From contig SWBL01000181.1 of the NCBI GenBank assembly GCA_024195585.1, positions 36,780-100,779 of the forward strand: a stretch of DNA of 64,000 nucleotides, in the 5' to 3' direction. A program made the translations under genes and the position numbers. Under the pieces are notes generated by a model that saw nothing but the letters and a program-made list of their open reading frames with translations, did not search any database and was not told the origin of the DNA. This document shows, one piece after another, positions 57,847 to 64,000 of this stretch. The DNA comes from Aureobasidium sp. EXF-3400 (lineage: Eukaryota > Ascomycota > Dothideomycetes > Dothideales > Saccotheciaceae). The first letter of the stretch is position 1; each line of letters begins with the position of its first letter.

Positions 57847-58320
57847 ATGGACACGATCCTGATTGCAAAGCTCCTTGCTATTCCTTGTGGGTTTCTGTCG
57901 AGTAGCTACGCTATGGCCTTCTCACAGAATGTCATGCCACATCTCTACAAGCAGCCAGCTTCAGTAGTGGCTCCCATATTTGCCGAAATTCACAAAATCG
58001 GCCCTAGCACTATACTGCTTCTTGTCGGCACCGCCGTCCTCGCTTACAGTTATCTGGCATATTCAAGCACACCCAGCAAATGCCAGCTCTATGTTACAGC
58101 CGCAGCTTTGACGTTCGCCACGCGACCGATGGGTCGATTCGTTATGAAGCCGACTATCTCTCGCCTCCTGGAATTCAGCAGAACTAGCACTGTACAGGCA
58201 ACCCCTAGGCTTGACCACGAAGTCACGAAGTTGTCGAAGGCCTGGGTCGCGCAAAACTACTTCCGAGCTTCGTTGCATCTGACTGCTGGATTTGTCGGCC
58301 TCTATGCTGCGCTTACCTAG
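57847..58320 (+). CDS. DUF1772 membrane protein
   Basis: A single exon of 157 residues with four hydrophobic helices, near residues 5-25, 52-70 (STILLLVGTAVLAYSYLAY), 78-92 and 140-156. The layout and the pairs NVMPHLY and RPMGRFVMKPT fit the DUF1772 group (PF08592), which includes anthrone oxygenases of polyketide pathways. No polyketide synthase is nearby, so that activity is not implied. Confidence 0.7.
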   Translation: MDTILIAKLLAIPCGFLSSSYAMAFSQNVMPHLYKQPASVVAPIFAEIHKIGPSTILLLVGTAVLAYSYLAYSSTPSKCQLYVTAAALTFATRPMGRFVMKPTISRLLEFSRTSTVQATPRLDHEVTKLSKAWVAQNYFRASLHLTAGFVGLYAALT

Positions 58321-58740
58321 CTTGAAGTGCTTTGAGCAGAAGATGAAAACTGATACTAGATGGTTCCGAGATGCTGTAGGTCAGTGGGTGTCACATGCGA
58401 CTTAGCCAACGATCGTCATAAACCAACGTAATCTATCGTTAGTGGGCTTTGCGGTCAGGTTTATCATGGAGTTCGGCGGTCAGGAGACATGAAAACGCAA
58501 CATGGTATCTCCATATGGATTCGGGGCATGGTGCAAAAAGATCATAAAGCGTGCAATAATGTGGTTATGGAGGGTATATGAAAGATGTCAGAAAGGTGTC
58601 TACTTGACCTCTATCCGATGTGGGTCATGGTTGGCGCATGCCATTCGAGCATGATCGCAATGACTTCCACCAAACCTGGCAGGATGAGTTGTACTAAAGC
58701 TAAAGCAGCTGCATCAAAGTGAACCATAACGATAATTCTC
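58321..58740. other. Convergent intergenic, nothing recognised
   Basis: The 3' flanks of the DUF1772 and NCS1 genes. No element was seen. Confidence 0.4.
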
Positions 58741-60573
58741 TTACTGCTCAAAGCTCGTCTCCCTTCTGTCACCTCGATTTCTCGAATCTGCATAATAAAC
58801 AGCAATCTGGCTCTTACTACCATCATGTACTATGCTTGTTGTACGCTGAGCACAAGATTGAGCAAGCTCCATCCCATCTATGATATCTGAATCGTCATCA
58901 TATATGGAAGCCTCTAGAAGCGTGGACTTCTCAGGATAGCAGTACGACAGGCTCCAATATACGAAGCTTGCGCTAACGAAACCATACAGGTAATTCATAT
59001 CATACTGCTCCACGTATCAGCAAGGGCATTCCACAACTTCATGATAGTTGACGTACGATATGTGCGAAGCCAGACGGTATCGCTAAGGTCTTGTTCACCG
59101 AGGCTGCCAGCCCTGGTATGTTGGGCACAAGAGATGACAAGAGTGCTACTACAGCACGCCAGTTGATGCCATGATTGTAGCGGTAACGTCCATGTCTTCT
59201 ATACAAACCGGGAACATCAATGTGGCGTTTCTTGACTAGCCAGTAGTCTGTAGCCATGATGGAGGCTATAGGACATAGGAAGACAGCCAGACCAACCATG
59301 AAGTTCAACAATGATTCGGCAGAGTACACGATCTTCCACGGCACCATGACCCAGCCACCTGTGATGGTTATGATAACAACGCCTCGGCGAATATTGATGT
59401 ATCTGTCGGCAATGTCAATAAGGTACCAAAGCGGTCGAGAACTTCGACTTACTTTGGAAATAGGTTGGTCAGATCGTTAGATGCACTGATGACATTCGCA
59501 CTGAGATTGGTGCCGATCTGGGCGATACACCAGGCAAACCCAACGAAGAAAGCAAGACATTTTCCTCCAGGCGTATCCCACTGAGCTGCAAGTCCAATGG
59601 GATCCCAGATGTACTCGCCATAGACAATTTTAGCCGAGGATGTCGAGATGATGCCAAAAAGTCCAAGTACAAGACAAATGATTGGCAGGAAGAAACCTTG
59701 CCAGTAGACTCCCTGAGGATTTCTGAGATACCTCGTGAAGTCGGCGACATTGGTAGCCATTGTAGCCCAGCTACCCGCAACACTCATCAAGCTGGACATG
59801 ATCAACCACGAGCGTCTAGATCCGTAGACCTGGTACTCCTGTTTCCAGATATCACCCGTTCCGCCGGCCAACTGTGTCATGTAAATGACTGTGGCTATTG
59901 AAACAGCAATCACGACAACCGCCTTGAACCAGAAGAATGCTTTCAACTTGTGAGGTGGTGTCAACAAGAATGGGAATTGTATGCTCCAGAACAGGCAGTG
60001 TGATATCAACTGTTGAGATGTGATACCAACCGAAGCCGGAATATGATTTGGGATGTCAAGATAGCTAGGCCAGATGACGCGAATGCATTGGGTGATGGCT
60101 GTCGAACCTGTATAGGTTTGGATAGCGTGCCAGAATAAAGCTGTGGTCAACCTTACAACCACTGCAAATCTGGCCAAGTAGAATCCAAAAGAAGAGCGTA
60201 TCGCCACAGGAAACGGTACGTGGAGGTTTGCACCGATGGCACCATTGAGAACAAGTGGAACCACATCAATAAGGGAGCCAAGAATGATGCAGTAGACCGC
60301 CTCTCGCCAGGTCAAGCCGACTGCAATGATAGACGAAGGAGCCTGCCATCCTTGAGCATTGATGGCGTCCGAGATCCAGAAGCCGAGAATGGTTAGAGAG
60401 GTCCAGGAACGTCGTTCGATAGGCGTGACGTCGGCATCGATATTGCTCCAGGTATCTGCATCAGCGAAAGTTGTTGTCTGCTTGGGAATGACCCAGCCTC
60501 GAATGCTGGACTTTCGTTTGACCACGGCTTTCGCAGTCTCAAATCGCTGCTGGAAGAGAGTCGCCATGGGCAT
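58741..60573 (-). CDS. NCS1 nucleobase/ureide permease (Fur type), copy 2
   Basis: A 12-helix proton symporter of 576 residues. Exons are 59453-60573, 59057-59402 and 58741-59004 (577 codons). Visible motifs are SDAINAQGWQAPSSIIAVGL in helix 1, GAIGANLHVPFPVAIRSSFG, ITQCIRVIWPSYLDIPNHIP, NVADFTRYLRNPQG in helix 6, IGTNLSANVISASNDLTNLF in helix 8 with KYINIRRG, and TDYWLVKKRHIDV. Its first intron is at the KYINIRRG motif, unlike copy 1, so the two are distant paralogues. It is divergent from the biuret/allophanate-hydrolase-like fusion. A ureide or biuret-like substrate is therefore a reasonable inference, but uracil or allantoin cannot be excluded. A Met two codons downstream could be the start. 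Confidence 0.9.
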
Positions 60574-61170
60574 TGTCTGTCACACAAGATGACTCAGAGT
60601 ACAATACTTTCTGCAATGGTGAGGTCGTCGATGCATCTTTATGTAGCTTTGCCCCTCCAAGGTCAAAAAGGGTCTTCGTGTAATTTGTGTTCAGATAACC
60701 CATCGCCATCCTGAGAACTCCTGGATATGGATAAGATAAGCATTCCAAGTTCATATACCGTATCATAGTTCTCTGGGGTGTTCTCCGTGGTTTTTGTCCC
60801 TCAGCTGTGATCTCAAGTTTGGCGGGGTAGGGGCTTGACAGGATTGCTACTTACGGGATCGACAAATATGGATAGCCGATCATCGTCCCGTTTGAACTGA
60901 GGCTGGAGATAAGCGTTTTCAACTCAGATAGGGCCGCGGCCCATACATATCTCGCCGACGGCCGGCGAAAGTGTCGCCAACAGGTACACGCTGCCCTGGC
61001 CGTCCGGCGATATTGGTACATCCCTTATGATCAGCGGAAGAAAGCATATAGCGAGGCTATCCCCATGCGCGAGCCATAACTTCCGTCACAATTTTGAGCA
61101 CTTGTTCAATCAAAAGCAAGGCAGCGAAACGCGTCCCTATCTGCACTCCATGGTCATACGCCGACACACA
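60574..61170. promoter_or_regulatory. Divergent promoter with GATA sites
   Basis: Two GATAAG sites overlap at 60730-60740, with further GATAAG at 60908 and GATAGG at 60927 and an AGATAA at about 60692. As between the thymine genes, this fits nitrogen control by a GATA factor of both flanking genes. The frame of the right-hand gene is open from 61027, but similarity starts only after 61171. Confidence 0.6.
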
Positions 61171-63318
61171 ATGCCGATCGATGCGAAGACCAAGATGGAA
61201 TTTCCATCAGCTCGACCGTACGCGTTCAAGTTCCGGCCAGAATCTACCGCCCTGGTGATCATCGATATGCAACGAGATTTCATAGACGCAGGTGGCTATG
61301 GAAACATACAATGTGGAAACAACGACATCTTTGAAGGCGTGAGAAGTATCGTTCCACAAACGCGAGCAGTTCTTGACGCAGCACGAAAGATGGATATCCA
61401 TGTCGTGCACACCAGAGAAGGCCATGAACCCGATCTCTCGGACTTGCCGGCTTCTAAACGCCTTAGACAAAAGTCTGCCCCTTCTGGTCATCACGTTATC
61501 GGCATTGGAGACGAAGGACCGATGGGTCGTCTGCTTGTCCGAGGCGAGTATGGTCACGATATCATCGATGACCTCAAACCTTTTCCTGGAGAAACGATTA
61601 TCGACAAGCCGGGCAAAGGCTCATTCTGGAATACGACCTTGCATCGGAAGCTGCTTGCCAGAGGGATTACGCATCTTCTCATCACAGGTGTAACAACGGA
61701 GTGCTGCGTCAACACAACATTCAGGGAAGCTTCTGACCGTGGATTCGAATGCTGTGTATTTACTGACTGCACGTCTGGTTTCGAGTCCTCGTTCGTCGAC
61801 AGCACTTTGAGAATGCTCTGCTCCTATGACGGGCTCTTCGGTTACGTCTGCTCCTCCAAAGACCTACTCACCTATGGCCATGACTCAAACCTCACCCCGC
61901 CTAGGACCCCACCGGGGTATATCGGAGATCTGGCGCTATCCTCCCTTCAGCAGCAGTACAGAGACGCTAAGATCACTATAACCGATGTTGTCAAAGATGT
62001 AAGCAGGAGGATATCAGACTATCAAATGAAAGACTCTGCTGTGTGGACTTTCGTTCAAAGTGACGGGGATCTGCTTCAGGCGGCTCATGCGTTGGAGGAG
62101 CGTTACAGACATCAGCCCCTCCCGCCCCTGTACGGCATTCCGTTCGCAGTCAAGGACAACATAGATGTTCAGGGTGTGCCTACAACGTCAGCTTGTGAAG
62201 CAGCAAGTTACATGCCAACAAAGTCAGCTAAGGTGGTCGACGCTTTGATGAAGGCAGGTGCGCTGTTCGTTGGCAAGACCAATCTTGATCAACTCGCAGC
62301 TGGCCTCTCTGGTTGCCGGTCGCCTTTTGGCTATCCCAGAAGCGTTTTTGATCGAGAGAGGATCTCAGGGGGCTCGTCGTCCGGCTCAGCCGTAGCAGTC
62401 GCCGCAGGTCTTGTGACATTTGCTTTGGGTACCGATACCGCAGGATCTGGTAGGGTGCCGGCCGCGTTCAACGGTATCACAGGTTTCAAACCAACCAAAG
62501 GCACACTATCAGCATCTGGTCTCGTCCCTGCTTGCAAAAGTCTTGATACCATCTCTATCTTGACATCGACCGTAGATGAAGCAAGAGCGGTGTGGCTCGT
62601 TGCAGATGAGGGTCCGGACACGATGGATCCTTTTGCAAAATCCCAGCAATCGTTGCCCCTTTGGCATGTTGACTTTCGTGGTCTCGAAGAGGGCGGCTTT
62701 GTGTTTGGAGTGCCCCCTGCCAGCGCCCTCGCGATATGCACACCAACGTACCGTAAGCACTTCGACCTCGCCATCGAACGATTGGAGCTATCGGGGGGCG
62801 TACGTCAAGAAATTGATTGGACACCTTTTGAGGGTGGTAGTCGACTGCTTTATGACGGCGCATTGATGAACGAACGTGTGCAGTGTGCAGGGTCTGAATT
62901 TCTCAAGGACAAGAGGCAGAATTTGCACCCAACTACTCGCGCGCTCCTTGATTCAGCAATGGCGAGAAACACGAAGCCGTGGGATGTCTATCGTGATCAG
63001 CATGCTCAAGCCTTGTATACGCGTCAAGCTGCTCTCATATTTGAGAAGATCGATATACTTCTGGTGCCCACGACGACCTGTCATCCGACTGTTGCAGAGA
63101 TGGAGGAGGATCCGATCGCTCTCAACGCGAAACTTGGAGAATTCACACACTTCGCAAACGTGCTGGATCTTTGCGGAGTTGCAGTACATTCGAGTGACTA
63201 CGAGGATGATGAGGGTAAGCGTTTACCGTTCGGCGTAACACTCATAGGAGCATCAGGCATGGATGGAAAAGTGCTTGACATTGCGAAGGTTTTCGAGCAA
63301 ACACCTATACCTAGATAG
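61171..63318 (+). CDS. Fusion of biuret-hydrolase-like and allophanate-hydrolase-like domains
   Basis: A single exon of 715 residues from the Met at 61171; an in-frame Met at 61027 would give 763. Residues 20-225 are an isochorismatase-fold cysteine hydrolase: Asp in VIIDMQRDF, Lys149 in KPGKGSFWN and Cys179 in VTTECCVNTT. VHTREGHEPDLSDLPASKR and GETIIDKPGKGSF are as I know them from bacterial biuret hydrolase, much closer than RutB. Residues 260-715 are an amidase-signature domain: Lys328 in AVKDNIDVQGVPTT, the Ser cluster GGSSSGSAVAVAAG and nucleophile Ser426 in GTDTAGSGRVPAAFN, as in allophanate hydrolases (AtzF, Dur1,2). The C-terminal AHS domain is absent. The chain could convert biuret to allophanate and then to ammonia and CO2. 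Activity is inferred. Confidence 0.88.
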   Translation: MPIDAKTKMEFPSARPYAFKFRPESTALVIIDMQRDFIDAGGYGNIQCGNNDIFEGVRSIVPQTRAVLDAARKMDIHVVHTREGHEPDLSDLPASKRLRQKSAPSGHHVIGIGDEGPMGRLLVRGEYGHDIIDDLKPFPGETIIDKPGKGSFWNTTLHRKLLARGITHLLITGVTTECCVNTTFREASDRGFECCVFTDCTSGFESSFVDSTLRMLCSYDGLFGYVCSSKDLLTYGHDSNLTPPRTPPGYIGDLALSSLQQQYRDAKITITDVVKDVSRRISDYQMKDSAVWTFVQSDGDLLQAAHALEERYRHQPLPPLYGIPFAVKDNIDVQGVPTTSACEAASYMPTKSAKVVDALMKAGALFVGKTNLDQLAAGLSGCRSPFGYPRSVFDRERISGGSSSGSAVAVAAGLVTFALGTDTAGSGRVPAAFNGITGFKPTKGTLSASGLVPACKSLDTISILTSTVDEARAVWLVADEGPDTMDPFAKSQQSLPLWHVDFRGLEEGGFVFGVPPASALAICTPTYRKHFDLAIERLELSGGVRQEIDWTPFEGGSRLLYDGALMNERVQCAGSEFLKDKRQNLHPTTRALLDSAMARNTKPWDVYRDQHAQALYTRQAALIFEKIDILLVPTTTCHPTVAEMEEDPIALNAKLGEFTHFANVLDLCGVAVHSSDYEDDEGKRLPFGVTLIGASGMDGKVLDIAKVFEQTPIPR

Positions 63319-64000
63319 GCATCGCATGAGAAGGAGACGTCGAAGGGAATGTCTCAGTCACGTATAGATGTATTTCGTTAAGCTTAGCAGATATATTGTG
63401 CGCAGAGATCATGTTGCTAGATGCAATGCTAATCCATGTTAAGTTCTTAAAATCATGTTGTCCTATATTATACTATAGAATTGTGATAATGAAGAGGTCA
63501 TGTCAAGTACGGCTAAAACAGGATATCTCGCAGTTCGCTAGCACGGAAATGTGCACAGGATGGAAAAGGTATATAAGGCATGGCAAAATAACTAGGTAGC
63601 GTTACTCTTACTACTTAATATTATAAGGGCCTTTAATAATATATTCTATGCATGCCTAGCCTATAACCTAAAAAAGAGATATATCTATCTAACTATTATA
63701 GAATAGATAAGAAGCTACCTCCAAAATAGGACAATAGAAATTAAACTATAAAAAGGGACAATAAGGCCTATTCTAGCAAATATAGGTATTTTATAAGGAT
63801 CCCTATTCTTATTTATTCTATATCTCTTTTATAATATAGACCTTCTAGAGATTAGAGCTCTTTAGAATCTAGTTATAGATTATATTAATAATATAAGTAT
63901 AATAGTTATAGATAATATAAAGATAAGTAATATAGAGGTACTAAGTAAATTATATAAGAAAGTAATAAAATAGGTATAGAAAATAGAATTAGTCTTTATC
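63319..64000. repeat. Flank running into an AT-rich, CpG-free RIP-like block
   Basis: From about 63600 to the window edge the sequence is very AT-rich, dominated by TA steps, and I see no CpG. This is the pattern left by repeat-induced point mutation on transposons in ascomycetes. The element type cannot be told from 400 bp. Confidence 0.65.

Noticed and set aside
57847..58320. A polyketide cluster suggested by the anthrone-oxygenase-like DUF1772 protein
   Set aside because: No PKS, tailoring gene set or cluster regulator is adjacent.
61027..61170. An N-terminal extension of the fusion enzyme as a targeting peptide
   Set aside because: The extension holds GATA-promoter-proximal sequence with no similarity to the family. 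A targeting role cannot be supported, so the later Met was chosen.

Overview
The window comes from a filamentous ascomycete (Pezizomycotina; a Dothideomycete-like fungus is my guess). Coding genes carry short 45-80 nt GT-AG introns with CTRAY-like branch points. Genes lie on both strands with long spacers, and there are secreted carbohydrate, lipid and cutin enzymes, fungal-type NCS1 permeases and a C2H2 plus fungal-type transcription factor. An AT-rich block without CpG at the right end looks like RIP damage. I built 24 multi-exon or single-exon gene models by eye. Every spliced model has a summed exon length divisible by three, and exon joins restore conserved motifs.

Layout. 0-11 kb: a partial membrane protein, an SDR, a secreted carboxylesterase, an acyltransferase-3 protein and a secreted GH36 alpha-galactosidase. 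12-14.6 kb: a divergent pair for thymine salvage, an iso-orotate-decarboxylase-like amidohydrolase and a thymine-7-hydroxylase-like dioxygenase, sharing a promoter with four GATAAG sites. 14.8-18.1 kb: three mitochondrial translation genes (IF3, uL4m, mL38). 18.6-27.8 kb: an MFS transporter, a 44-residue membrane microprotein, a first NCS1 nucleobase permease, a small cupin whose start codon appears split by an intron, and a large C2H2 transcription factor. 28-45 kb: an accessory stretch with a large membrane protein, a decayed alpha-oxoamine synthase, duplicated remnants, an Hsp70-like ATPase, two Ser/Thr-rich single-pass membrane proteins, a HeLo-like protein and further relics. 45-58.3 kb: a Cys-rich protein, a PAN-PAN-phosphoesterase, a second acyltransferase-3, a DUF5672 glycosyltransferase-like protein, a cutinase, a secreted FMN oxidase and a DUF1772 protein. 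58.7-63.3 kb: a second NCS1 permease divergent from a protein that fuses a biuret-hydrolase-like domain to an allophanate-hydrolase-like amidase, again over a promoter with GATA sites.

Theme. Several genes fit scavenging of nitrogen from nucleobases and ureides: thymine oxidation and decarboxylation to uracil, two Fur-type permeases, and a one-chain enzyme that could take biuret through allophanate to ammonia and CO2. GATA-factor control is suggested by the promoter sites. The fused enzyme with its permease is the strongest candidate for a little-described system. The 28-45 kb stretch is the most rearranged part of the window.
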